The translations under genes were made by a program, and so were the position numbers. A DNA stretch of 64,000 nucleotides from positions 1 to 64,000 of the forward strand of contig CANLWB010000009.1 of NCBI GenBank assembly GCA_947494695.1, written 5' to 3'. Of the stretch, positions 27,137 through 35,376 are shown piece by piece (position 1 is the stretch's first letter; every line of letters starts with the position of its first letter). This stretch comes from an uncultured Flavobacteriaceae bacterium. Its GTDB lineage: Bacteria > Bacteroidota > Bacteroidia > Flavobacteriales > Flavobacteriaceae. The notes beneath the pieces are model-generated. The model saw only the letters and a program-made list of their open reading frames with translations. It was not told where the DNA came from and searched no databases.

Positions 27137-27709
27137 ATGAAGGTTCCTGAGTTTTTGTATCACTATTACGAAATGGAACAGGGTCCATTCCTAAATATTA
27201 CTCAAAACGGATTTGAAGAGGCTAAAAAAATTCAAAACAACATATCTGTTGGTTTTAACAGCAAAAGACCTCCTAATTACATCGAATTAAGATTTGCTTT
27301 AGAAAAAAGGTTAAAAGAAAACTTCGTCGCTAAAGGGGGCAAACCTACAAGAAACGACCCTTTTTATTTTACCTTGGGTGCATGTGAATGGATGAAGTCT
27401 TGCTATAAAGTACCTGGTGTTATAAAAATCCCTTTAAAAAACATTAAACCTGAACAAATAAGTTTCACATACCCAGATAGTATGGTGTCTTTTCAGTTTT
27501 ACGATGAGCCCAAACTCGTTAAATATAAAAAAGCTTGTAATGGACAGGTGTACTTATTAAATGAAATGCAGGAATTATTAAACCAGTATGGAATTCCGTC
27601 TGAAGATAAATGGTCATCTCAAGAAAACCTGAAATATGACAGATATATTGAAGCACAGGTATGGGACGATCACCTAATCAATAACTATCTGGAAAAGTTC
27701 GAATCTTAA
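27137..27709 (+). CDS. Hypothetical cytoplasmic protein
   Basis: Not recognised. It has 190 residues and no signal peptide or membrane segment. It starts with an aromatic cluster (LYHYYEMEQGPFLNITQNGFEEA), has a basic middle (LEKRLKENFVAKGGKPTRND) and a CEWMKSCY cysteine pair. A His-Tyr near the N-terminus followed by a Gly-Phe turn is faintly reminiscent of ADP-ribosyltransferase-like proteins, but I would not assign that. It lies 32 bp after porT on the same strand and may be cotranscribed. Confidence 0.65.
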   Translation: MKVPEFLYHYYEMEQGPFLNITQNGFEEAKKIQNNISVGFNSKRPPNYIELRFALEKRLKENFVAKGGKPTRNDPFYFTLGACEWMKSCYKVPGVIKIPLKNIKPEQISFTYPDSMVSFQFYDEPKLVKYKKACNGQVYLLNEMQELLNQYGIPSEDKWSSQENLKYDRYIEAQVWDDHLINNYLEKFES

Positions 27710-27848
27710 TAATTATGGCAAATTAATACCAAATTAAAAGATTTGGCGACTCTGTAAATAGACCATGATTTTTTGATTACACACTAATTGCCCTATTTGC
27801 TATATATAGCGGTATAGCCAGTTTTTACCATAATCAAATGCTTTATTT

Positions 27849-28439
27849 TTATCGAACAGAGCAATTAGGCAATAGCTTACTTATTTTTGCTTTTTCTGCT
27901 CTTGTAAAAGTATCGTTTCTTAATAATAAAAGCTCTTCTAGTTTAGTTAAGTTTTTTATAGACTCGGGGAGTGATTCAAAATAATTAAAATTTAAATCAA
28001 GAGACTTTAAGTTTATTAAATCCCCTATTGATTCGGGCAAGCTTGTTAAGCCATTAGCTTTAAGACCTAAGTGTTCAAGTTGTTTCATTTCACCTATTTC
28101 TTCGGGTATTACACCTAATTTATTCCCTCCTATTTCTAAAACCCTAAGCGTCTTCATTTTAAAGATGAAATTAGGGATGCTTTCAATCCTGTTATGATGT
28201 ATTCTTAAATATTCAAGGTTAATTAATTTGGCAATATCTTCTGGTATTTTTTCAAGACCTTTATCTCTTATTTGCAACCCCCTAACTTTTTCCGGATGCT
28301 TTAAAGCCTCTTCTAAAGAAAAATACACTACCAAAGAACCTATTTCAGTATACTCCCAAAGCTCATGAGTTTTTGTTTGAGAATATATGTTTAAGATAAA
28401 CCCCAAACAAACTATAATTAATGAAGTTATTTTTTTCAT
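27849..28439 (-). CDS. Exported leucine-rich repeat protein
   Basis: Signal peptide MKKITSLIIVCLGFILNIYSQ, then about five leucine-rich repeats of 23 residues from residue 55 to 175. Representative units are LEYLRIHHNRIESIPNFI, LEHLGLKANGLTSLPESI and LKSLDLNFNYFESLPESI, the bacterial small-LRR consensus. Such proteins usually act in surface or protein contacts. It has no sorting domain and no membrane anchor beyond the signal. It is a single gene with no clear partner. Confidence 0.82.
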   Translation of the reverse strand: MKKITSLIIVCLGFILNIYSQTKTHELWEYTEIGSLVVYFSLEEALKHPEKVRGLQIRDKGLEKIPEDIAKLINLEYLRIHHNRIESIPNFIFKMKTLRVLEIGGNKLGVIPEEIGEMKQLEHLGLKANGLTSLPESIGDLINLKSLDLNFNYFESLPESIKNLTKLEELLLLRNDTFTRAEKAKISKLLPNCSVR

Positions 28440-28517
28440 TCTATAATTTTAATTAGCTATAACAATTGAATTCGGTTACCTCACTCCCATCAAACACCAC
28501 TTAAAAAAAACCTCAAC

Positions 28518-28548
28518 ACTACTCACCGAACACCGAACACTGAATACC
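28518..28548. repeat. Diverged heptanucleotide repeat
   Basis: On the minus strand, roughly three copies of a TTCGGTG/TTCAGTG 7-base unit. It resembles the run between nqrD and nqrE and probably belongs to the same class of short flavobacterial repeats. It lies downstream of trmH. Confidence 0.5.
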
Positions 28549-28579
28549 AAAAACCATTCACCTTCCTCACCTCTACAAA

Positions 28580-29299
28580 CTAACCCCGTCTAAACTCATT
28601 TAGCAAAATAGCCGTTGCAGTAGCGACATTTAAACTTTCAGTAGCCTGTAAATCTCCAAATCTTGGAATGGAAATTTTTGTATTTACAAGAGCTTCGATC
28701 TCTTTCGATATGCCATTAGCCTCATTTCCCATAATCAAAACACCTTCTTTGGGCAGTTCCGCCTTATAAACCGTTTCTCCATTCATAAAAGCACCAAAAA
28801 CAGGTAGTTTGGTCTGCTCTAAAAATGAATTTAAATCCGTATAACTAATATTCACACGGGTTATAGACCCCATAGTCGCCTGAATGACCTTAGGATTAAA
28901 ACAATCTACCGATTCCTTGCTGCATACCAGGTCCTTTATACCAAACCAGTCGCACAACCTAATAATAGTTCCCATATTACCTGGATCTCTAACCGTATCT
29001 AATGCCAAAATAAGTCCGTCCTCTTTAATTGGTTGAGCCTCTGGAATTTTAAAAACCGCTAGTGCCGCGTTGGGAGTTGTCAAAAAACTTATACGCTTTA
29101 ATTCAGATTCACTAATTAAAATTTCATTTTTGGCATCAATATTGAAAGATTCGGTCGTATATAGAGCATGTAATATTAATTGCGAAGCCAGTAGCTCTTT
29201 TATTGTTTTAACCCCTTCAACAACAAAAAGGTTATGCTGTAGTCTATATTTTTTCTGTTTTAGACTCGTTATTAATTTTATATGACTTTTGGAGAGCAT
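28580..29299 (-). CDS. TrmH/SpoU family RNA 2'-O-ribose methyltransferase
   Basis: SPOUT-fold methyltransferase of 239 residues. The three family motifs are present: motif 1 RDPGNMGTIIRLCDWFG, motif 2 GVLIMGNEANGIS, motif 3 SIPRFGDLQATESLNVATATAILL. The N-terminal substrate-binding part (LKQKKYRLQHNLFVVEGVKTIKELL) fits the rRNA-type group. The precise target, 23S rRNA or tRNA, cannot be decided. It is divergent from tamL. Confidence 0.92.
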   Translation of the reverse strand: MLSKSHIKLITSLKQKKYRLQHNLFVVEGVKTIKELLASQLILHALYTTESFNIDAKNEILISESELKRISFLTTPNAALAVFKIPEAQPIKEDGLILALDTVRDPGNMGTIIRLCDWFGIKDLVCSKESVDCFNPKVIQATMGSITRVNISYTDLNSFLEQTKLPVFGAFMNGETVYKAELPKEGVLIMGNEANGISKEIEALVNTKISIPRFGDLQATESLNVATATAILLNEFRRG

Positions 29300-29491
29300 A
29301 ATCTAAATTGACATAATATTTATATTGAAATTTGGATAAAGAAATAAAAAATCGGCTATTCCGTACTAAAATTATTTAATTTTTTTCTGCAAGAAATCAA
29401 GAATAGGGAATCCTGGTTCAGAAAAATTTGTTTTAGAATAAAAGTTTCAGGGAGACCTTGAAAAAAATAACAATAAACACATGAAAAAATG

Positions 29492-29499
29492 TACTTTTG
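29492..29499 (+). promoter_or_regulatory. Promoter -7 element for tamL
   Basis: TACTTTTG matches TAnnTTTG, 74 bp before the tamL start. No -33 TTG at standard spacing. Confidence 0.5.
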
Positions 29500-29573
29500 A
29501 GCCATAATAAACATTATTTCTTTTATTTAAAGACAATTCTTAAAATTATAACCCGTATTAATTTAAACAGCAT

Positions 29574-32108
29574 TTGAAAAAACGGCTTTCGAAAATATTA
29601 GTTTTTCTTATAGTATTTGGATACTTTTCATCCTGCGATAGCGTAAAAAGAGTGGCTGAAAATGAGCATTTACTCACTAAAGCTGCCGTTTTTGTAAATG
29701 AGAAAAGAGATAACACAGAAACCATAAACGATTTACTCTACCAAAGGCCTAATAGAAAGATTGCTGGAATACCGTTACGATTATATATTTACAATTTAGC
29801 GAGAAACGATAGAGACTCCCTATTTGATGCCTGGTTGGATAAAAACCCAAAACGCAAAGCACGGTTAACTAAAAAATTATCGAAAAAGCAGTTAGACAAG
29901 TTAAAAATCTCTGCTCTCGGGCTTAATAACTGGTTAAAAAATACCGGAGAACCACCAGTACTTATAAATGAAGACAGAACCGAAAAATCGGCAAAACGTC
30001 TTCGGGATTATTACATAAATAATGGTTGGTTTGATGTAGAAACCGATTATAGTATTGACAAAACGGAGGATAAACGTGCTAGTGTTCGATATCATGTTAA
30101 CACAGGACCTGCTTTTATACTGGATTCCATCTCCGAAAGTATAAAGTCTCCAGTAATCGATTCACTGTATCAACACATTAAAAAAGAGGCCTTAGTTAAA
30201 TCTAACGAGCAATATAAAACTTCAAATTTTCAACAAGAACGTGATAGGATTTCAAGTGAATTGAGAAACTCTGGATTGTATCATTTTGAATCTGATTACA
30301 TTAAATTCGAAATAGATACTGTAGGAACCAATAAAAAAGTTAATGTGGGGGTTCAAATTTTGAATAGAGCCATTAGAACACAGGATTCACTCAAACACAT
30401 TCCTTTTAAAATTTTTAAAATAAAAGATGTTAATATTGTCACAGATTATACATTCGAAAACAGAAACAAACCCTTTCAAGACTCCATAATTTATGACGGG
30501 TACAAGCTTTACGGCTATAACAAAATACGATTTAGACCAGAAGCTCTTACCGATGCTGTGTTTGTACATTCCGGATCTGTTTTTAGAGACATTGACCGAA
30601 CTCGTACATACCGACACTTAAACGAGCTACGCACCTTTAAATATCCAGATATAAAGTACGATACCATTACAAATTCCAGTAACGAGCTTAATACCACGAT
30701 AAATCTCACTCCTTTAAAAAAGTTTAGCCTGGCTTTTAATACCGATGCCTCACAGAGTAATATACAAACGGTTGGATTTTCCCTGAATCCGAGCCTACTA
30801 ATCAGAAATATTTTTAGAGGTGCCGAAACCTTCGAAATCTCTGCTATTGGGTCTATTGGAGCTTCAAAAGACAGGAATAATTTTGACGATCCGTTTTTCG
30901 ATATTAATGAGATTGGTATGGATCTCAAGTTAACAATTCCACGGTTATTTTCTCCCTTTAATACAGAAGGCATCATCCCAAAATACATGTCTCCTTCTAC
31001 AAGAATTAGCATATCTACAACGGGACAAACGAATATTGGACTGGACAAGCAAACATTTAGCGGTACTTTCAATTATAACTGGTTTCCCAATAAAAAAGTA
31101 AGTAATCGACTTGATTTGTTTAATGCACAATATGTTAGAAACCTTAATGTTGGTAATTATTTCGGGGTCTACCAAAACTCTTACGACTTGTTAAATCAGA
31201 TTGCTAAAGACATTAATTATATCGATTCCAGTAATAACTTATCCTTTCCTTCGGAAACTGATGCGTTTTTAAATTACGCTTTGGATTCGAATAATACGCC
31301 AAATGAAATTTCAGATATTCAGCTGGCCACAATAAATGGTATTAACGAACGTAAAAACAGATTAACAGAAAACAACTTAATTCTATCTTCCAGCTTTAGT
31401 TTTATTAATGACGAACGTACTAATCTTTTTGATGATGATTTCTCCATATTTCGTTTTAAATTAGAATTGGCTGGGAATTTATTGGCTAATACATCGAAAC
31501 TATTAGGTTTAAAAAAGAATAGTAACGACAGGTATGAAATCTTCAATGTAGCATATTCTCAATATTTAAAAACTGAGTTTGATTATACCAAACACTGGGA
31601 TTTGGGAAAAAAAAACGTATTGGCTATGAGAAGCTTCTTTGGTATTGCCATCCCCTACGGAAACTCTACAAGTATCCCGTTCTCAAAAAGTTTCTTCGGA
31701 GGAGGGCCTAATGACAATCGTGCCTGGACTGCCTATAACTTAGGACCCGGAAGTTCTGAAACTATAAATGAGTTCAACGAAGCCAACCTAAAAATTGCTT
31801 TTAGCGTAGAGCAACGTTTCAATGTGTTTGAAAGCCTTAATGGTGCCATCTTTGTCGATACAGGAAACATTTGGAATGTTTTGGACAATGTAGAAGATGA
31901 CAAAGCGACGTTCACAAATTTAAAATCATTAAAAGACATTGCTGTGGGTTCGGGTTTTGGATTACGATATGACTTTAGCTTTTTTGTATTTCGATTTGAC
32001 ATTGGGTTTAAAACATACGATCCCTCATACAATCAGGGAACGCGTTGGTTTAACGACTATAACTTCTCTAACGCAGTCTATAATATAGGTATAAACTATC
32101 CCTTTTAA
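29574..32108 (+). CDS. tamL: BamA/TamA-family outer membrane lipoprotein (TamL)
   Basis: Omp85-superfamily outer-membrane protein of 844 residues. The TTG start at 29574 gives an N-terminal lipobox (GYFSSC), so it is a lipoprotein, as in the Bacteroidota TamA variant TamL. POTRA-like segments fill about 40-350 (AKRLRDYYINNGWFDVETDY, NGDLYxFE-like NSGLYHFESDYI). A C-terminal beta-barrel occupies about 390-844, with FGGGPNDNRAWTAYNLGPG near the RGF-type motif region and the final GINYPF. TamL with TamB shuttles lipid or protein to the outer membrane; no tamB gene lies here. Confidence 0.9.
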   Translation: MKKRLSKILVFLIVFGYFSSCDSVKRVAENEHLLTKAAVFVNEKRDNTETINDLLYQRPNRKIAGIPLRLYIYNLARNDRDSLFDAWLDKNPKRKARLTKKLSKKQLDKLKISALGLNNWLKNTGEPPVLINEDRTEKSAKRLRDYYINNGWFDVETDYSIDKTEDKRASVRYHVNTGPAFILDSISESIKSPVIDSLYQHIKKEALVKSNEQYKTSNFQQERDRISSELRNSGLYHFESDYIKFEIDTVGTNKKVNVGVQILNRAIRTQDSLKHIPFKIFKIKDVNIVTDYTFENRNKPFQDSIIYDGYKLYGYNKIRFRPEALTDAVFVHSGSVFRDIDRTRTYRHLNELRTFKYPDIKYDTITNSSNELNTTINLTPLKKFSLAFNTDASQSNIQTVGFSLNPSLLIRNIFRGAETFEISAIGSIGASKDRNNFDDPFFDINEIGMDLKLTIPRLFSPFNTEGIIPKYMSPSTRISISTTGQTNIGLDKQTFSGTFNYNWFPNKKVSNRLDLFNAQYVRNLNVGNYFGVYQNSYDLLNQIAKDINYIDSSNNLSFPSETDAFLNYALDSNNTPNEISDIQLATINGINERKNRLTENNLILSSSFSFINDERTNLFDDDFSIFRFKLELAGNLLANTSKLLGLKKNSNDRYEIFNVAYSQYLKTEFDYTKHWDLGKKNVLAMRSFFGIAIPYGNSTSIPFSKSFFGGGPNDNRAWTAYNLGPGSSETINEFNEANLKIAFSVEQRFNVFESLNGAIFVDTGNIWNVLDNVEDDKATFTNLKSLKDIAVGSGFGLRYDFSFFVFRFDIGFKTYDPSYNQGTRWFNDYNFSNAVYNIGINYPF

Positions 32109-32291
32109 TTGTATTTATAAAAGCATGACTATTTTTATAATTTTAGTAAGACATAACGCCCTTTGTAAAAGCACGTAAGACCTTATATAGCATTTTAAGT
32201 ATCTACCTTAAGGTACTCATAAACTACAACGTTTTAGCCTTCAAATTGTAATTTCAATTTAATTCATTAACATAGAATCTATAAAAATCAT

Positions 32292-32299
32292 TACTTTTG
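32292..32299 (+). promoter_or_regulatory. Promoter -7 element for fbaA
   Basis: TACTTTTG matches TAnnTTTG, 33 bp before the fbaA ATG. Confidence 0.55.
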
Positions 32300-32332
32300 G
32301 CGCAATTAATCAAGTAAATAAATTATTAGAAA

Positions 32333-33400
32333 ATGGGACATAATATAAAACCAGGAGTTGCTACAGGATACGAAGTACAGGAAATTTTTAAACTTGCAAA
32401 AGAAAAAGGGTTTGCTTTACCAGCAGTTAATGTAATAGGTTCAGATACAATTAATGGTGTTTTAGAAACTGCAGCAGCCTTAAACGCTCCGGTTATTATA
32501 CAGTTTTCAAATGGAGGTGCCCAATTTAATGCAGGTAAGGGCTTAAGTAATGACGGTCAGAAATCTGCTATTGCTGGTGCTATTGCAGGTGCAAAACATG
32601 TACATACTATGGCAGAAGCTTATGGCGTTCCTGTAATTTTACATACAGACCACTGTGCAAAGAAACTACTACCTTGGATTGATGGTTTATTAGATGCTAG
32701 TGAGAAACATTTTGAGGAAACAGGAAAGTCACTTTTCAGTTCACATATGATTGACCTTTCTGAAGAGCCCATCGAAGAAAATATAGACATATGTAAAACC
32801 TATTTAGAGCGTATGAGCAAAATGGGGATGACATTAGAAATAGAACTTGGAATTACAGGTGGTGAAGAAGACGGTGTTGATAATACCGATGTAGACGATT
32901 CTAAACTATATACGCAACCAGAAGAAGTCGCTTATGCATACGAAGAGTTAAGCAAAGTAAGTGATCAATTCACTATAGCCGCAGCTTTTGGTAATGTACA
33001 TGGTGTTTACAAACCAGGAAACGTGAAATTGACTCCAAAAATCTTAAAAAATTCACAAGTGCATATTTCTGAAAAATATGGTGTAGGTGAAAATCACATC
33101 GATTTTGTATTCCATGGTGGTTCTGGTTCTTCAGTTGAAGAAATTCGTGAAGGCATTAGCTACGGGGTTATTAAAATGAACATCGATACCGATTTACAAT
33201 ATGCCTTTATGAGTGGTATTCGTGATTACATGGGTGAAAAATCAGATTACTTAAAGTCTCAAATAGGAAATCCTGATGGTGACGATGTGCCTAACAAAAA
33301 ATTCTACGATCCACGCGTTTGGTTACGTAAGGGTGAGCAAACTTTTGTAGAGCGTTTAAAAAAGGCGTTCGAAGATTTAAACAATGTAGACACCTTATAA
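32333..33400 (+). CDS. fbaA: Class II fructose-bisphosphate aldolase
   Basis: Zinc-dependent aldolase cleaving fructose 1,6-bisphosphate to glyceraldehyde 3-phosphate and dihydroxyacetone phosphate, in glycolysis and gluconeogenesis. Length 355 fits the class IIA enzymes. The metal-binding residues lie in VILHTDHCAKK, GNVHGVYKPGN and FVFHGGSGSS, and NIDTDLQYAF binds the substrate phosphate. A single gene with its own promoter and a strong terminator. Confidence 0.97.
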   Translation: MGHNIKPGVATGYEVQEIFKLAKEKGFALPAVNVIGSDTINGVLETAAALNAPVIIQFSNGGAQFNAGKGLSNDGQKSAIAGAIAGAKHVHTMAEAYGVPVILHTDHCAKKLLPWIDGLLDASEKHFEETGKSLFSSHMIDLSEEPIEENIDICKTYLERMSKMGMTLEIELGITGGEEDGVDNTDVDDSKLYTQPEEVAYAYEELSKVSDQFTIAAAFGNVHGVYKPGNVKLTPKILKNSQVHISEKYGVGENHIDFVFHGGSGSSVEEIREGISYGVIKMNIDTDLQYAFMSGIRDYMGEKSDYLKSQIGNPDGDDVPNKKFYDPRVWLRKGEQTFVERLKKAFEDLNNVDTL

Positions 33401-33431
33401 TTATAGGTAAACTTACTGTAAAAATATACTT

Positions 33432-33460
33432 AAAAAGCCCTGGTTTTACAGGGCTTTTTT
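33432..33460 (+). terminator. Terminator of fbaA
   Basis: Perfect 11-bp stem AAAAAGCCCTG/CAGGGCTTTTT with a 6-base loop and a run of six T, about 30 bp past the fbaA stop. Confidence 0.9.
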
Positions 33461-33545
33461 CATTACACAAAACTAAAAACCAACAAATTAACACCACAAA
33501 CCTAACAAAATCAATACGGTGTTACCACAATACTAAAAAAAGGTT

Positions 33546-33553
33546 TAATTTTG
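33546..33553 (+). promoter_or_regulatory. Promoter -7 element for accD
   Basis: TAATTTTG fits TAnnTTTG. It implies a leader of about 155 bases containing a small hairpin (TCCCTT 33681-33686 with AAGGGA 33691-33696) shortly before the accD ATG. Confidence 0.5.
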
Positions 33554-33716
33554 TACTCTGTGTTTAGGCTGTCGCTATTCCATTAAAATGTAATAGCTTC
33601 ATAATATGTCTGAATACATATTACCAATGTTGTTTCTGCAAATGCAGGAATCTTAAAGTGCTAACTAATTTTTAAAAGACTCCCTTTTATAAGGGAATTC
33701 CAAATAACGAATTACT

Positions 33717-34574
33717 ATGTCTTGGTTTAAAAGAAAAACAAAAGGAATAACGACTACAACAGAGGAGAAAAAAGACACTCCGAAAGGACTTTGGTACAAA
33801 TCTCCTACCGGTAAAATTGTAGACGCAGAAGAATTAGAAAAAAACTTCTACGTAAGTCCGGAAGATGGTTATCACGTACGTATAGGAAGTAAAGAATATT
33901 TCGAAATATTATTTGACGACAATACATTTGAGGAGCTAGATACGAATTTAGAATCTAAAGACCCCCTAAAATTTGTTGATACTAAAAAATATCCCGAACG
34001 TATAAAAGCAGCTCAAGAAAAAACCAACTTAAAAGAGGCCGTGCGAACTGCCGTTGGAAAATCTAAAGGAAAAGATTTAGTTGTGGCCTGTATGGATTTT
34101 TCTTTTATTGGAGGATCTATGGGAAGTGTTGTTGGTGAGAAAATAGCCCGGGCGGCAGACCATGCTTTACAAAAAAACATTCCGTTAATGGTTATCTCTA
34201 AATCGGGAGGAGCCAGAATGATGGAAGCTGCATTATCCTTAATGCAATTGGCTAAGACCTCTGCAAAGCTGGCTCGCTTAGCTGAGGCCAAAATACCCTA
34301 TATTTCGTTATGTACAGATCCAACGACTGGAGGAACTACGGCGTCTTTCGCCATGTTAGGAGATATTAATATTAGTGAGCCGGGAGCCTTAATAGGATTT
34401 GCCGGACCTCGAATTGTAAGAGATACTACAGGAAAGGAGTTACCGGAAGGTTTTCAAACTGCCGAATTTTTACTGGAACATGGCTTCCTGGATTTTATCA
34501 CGGTAAGAAAAGAGTTAAAAAACAAAGTAAACAAGTATATTGACTTAATATCTAACCAACCTTTAAGAGCATAG
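33717..34574 (+). CDS. accD: Acetyl-CoA carboxylase carboxyltransferase subunit beta
   Basis: With AccA it transfers the carboxyl group from carboxybiotin to acetyl-CoA, making malonyl-CoA for fatty acid synthesis. The crotonase-fold body is intact: [62 protein letters not shown] and [14 protein letters not shown]. The N-terminal zinc ribbon region (about residues 22-60) keeps the family spacing ([27 protein letters not shown]), but the four zinc-binding cysteines of E. coli AccD are absent. Length 285 is normal. Confidence 0.95.
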   Translation: MSWFKRKTKGITTTTEEKKDTPKGLWYKSPTGKIVDAEELEKNFYVSPEDGYHVRIGSKEYFEILFDDNTFEELDTNLESKDPLKFVDTKKYPERIKAAQEKTNLKEAVRTAVGKSKGKDLVVACMDFSFIGGSMGSVVGEKIARAADHALQKNIPLMVISKSGGARMMEAALSLMQLAKTSAKLARLAEAKIPYISLCTDPTTGGTTASFAMLGDINISEPGALIGFAGPRIVRDTTGKELPEGFQTAEFLLEHGFLDFITVRKELKNKVNKYIDLISNQPLRA

Positions 34575-34758
34575 TATATAGGTTTTAACTCCGCATCCAA
34601 TGGACAGGTTATAAAGGATCTCTTAAAGTTTAAGCATATGCTTATTATAATATTGAGATTTTTAACATAACCCTATCTATTTTAAGGCTCACAGTTGAAC
34701 GACTCAAAAACAGATAAATTAAAAACTTTAGTCAGTCTTTTCTTTTTAATAGAAGCTC

Positions 34759-34787
34759 TTGCAAATCATTAAAAATTACTATATTTG
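34759..34787 (+). promoter_or_regulatory. Promoter of rpsO (TTG-N18-TATATTTG)
   Basis: TTG at 34759-34761 and TATATTTG at 34780-34787, 18 bases apart, a full match to the Bacteroidota consensus. Transcription should start near 34793. Confidence 0.75.
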
Positions 34788-34791
34788 CCGC

Positions 34792-34810
34792 TTGAAAGAA
34801 GGACTTTCAA
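34792..34810 (+). promoter_or_regulatory. Hairpin at the 5' end of the rpsO transcript
   Basis: TTGAAAG (34792-34798) and CTTTCAA (34804-34810) form a perfect 7-bp stem with a 5-base loop. It begins at the expected transcription start and ends about 30 bases before the rpsO ATG. It may stabilise the mRNA or serve in S15 autoregulation; neither is shown. Confidence 0.5.
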
Positions 34811-34841
34811 TTACATAACAATTATTTACAGAAATATTAGC

Positions 34842-35111
34842 ATGTATTTAGATCAAAAAGAAAAAGAAGCCATTTTTAAAAAACATGGCAAAGATGTAAA
34901 AGACACGGGTTCTGCAGAAGGACAAATTGCATTGTTTACTTACAGAATTAATCACCTAACTGAGCACTTAAAAAATAATCGTAAAGATTATAACACAGAA
35001 CGCTCTTTAGTAAAACTGGTAGGAAAGCGTCGTGCTTTACTAGATTACTTAACTAAAAAGGATATCTTAAGATATCGTGCCATAGTTAAGGAGTTAGGTT
35101 TAAGAAAATAA
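34842..35111 (+). CDS. rpsO: 30S ribosomal protein S15
   Basis: Primary 16S rRNA-binding protein of the small subunit platform. The ATG at 34842 gives the standard 89 residues (MYLDQKEKEAIFKKHG); an upstream frame from 34785 lies inside the promoter. GSAEGQIALFTYRINHLTEHL and the HL-KNNRKDYNTERSLVKLVGKRRALLDYL block are the family signature. It carries its own promoter and terminator, with pnp following as in many bacteria. Confidence 0.98.
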   Translation: MYLDQKEKEAIFKKHGKDVKDTGSAEGQIALFTYRINHLTEHLKNNRKDYNTERSLVKLVGKRRALLDYLTKKDILRYRAIVKELGLRK

Positions 35112-35112
35112 T

Positions 35113-35139
35113 AAAAAGAGGCTGAACAGCCTCTTTTTT
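35113..35139 (+). terminator. Terminator of rpsO
   Basis: Perfect 11-bp stem AAAAAGAGGCT/AGCCTCTTTTT with loop GAAC and a terminal T run, 2 bp after the rpsO stop. Some read-through into pnp is possible, since no clear pnp promoter is seen. Confidence 0.9.
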
Positions 35140-35181
35140 GTTATATATTATAGTTACAATATTGCGATTCCTGTAACTTGT

Positions 35182-35283
35182 CTGCACGAGATGCAGTTTA
35201 AATGTGGCAATCTTAATCATAAGATTAAAGACAATTGCCAACATCAAAAAATAATTAAGATGTAGTTCGTAATACCTACATCT
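35182..35283 (+). promoter_or_regulatory. Structured leader of pnp with three hairpins
   Basis: Three inverted repeats follow each other upstream of pnp: CTGCA/TGCAG (35182-35196); TGGCAA/TTGCCA with an inner near-perfect stem (35205-35240); and AGATGTAG/CTACATCT (35258-35283). They are followed by about 90 bases of A/C-rich sequence with little pairing before the ATG at 35377. PNPase controls its own mRNA through a leader stem in E. coli; a comparable role here is inference. Confidence 0.5.
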
Positions 35284-35376
35284 AGAAGAAGCTAATTATA
35301 GTTTTTCATTGGTCACCAACAACTACTACAACCACAACAACACAACGACCATTGTTTAATTAGAATTAAAAATTTT

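Noticed and set aside
30515-31072. 185-codon minus-strand frame within tamL
   Set aside because: Antisense to the conserved Omp85-family coding sequence, with low-complexity Ser/Val/Leu composition typical of a shadow frame.
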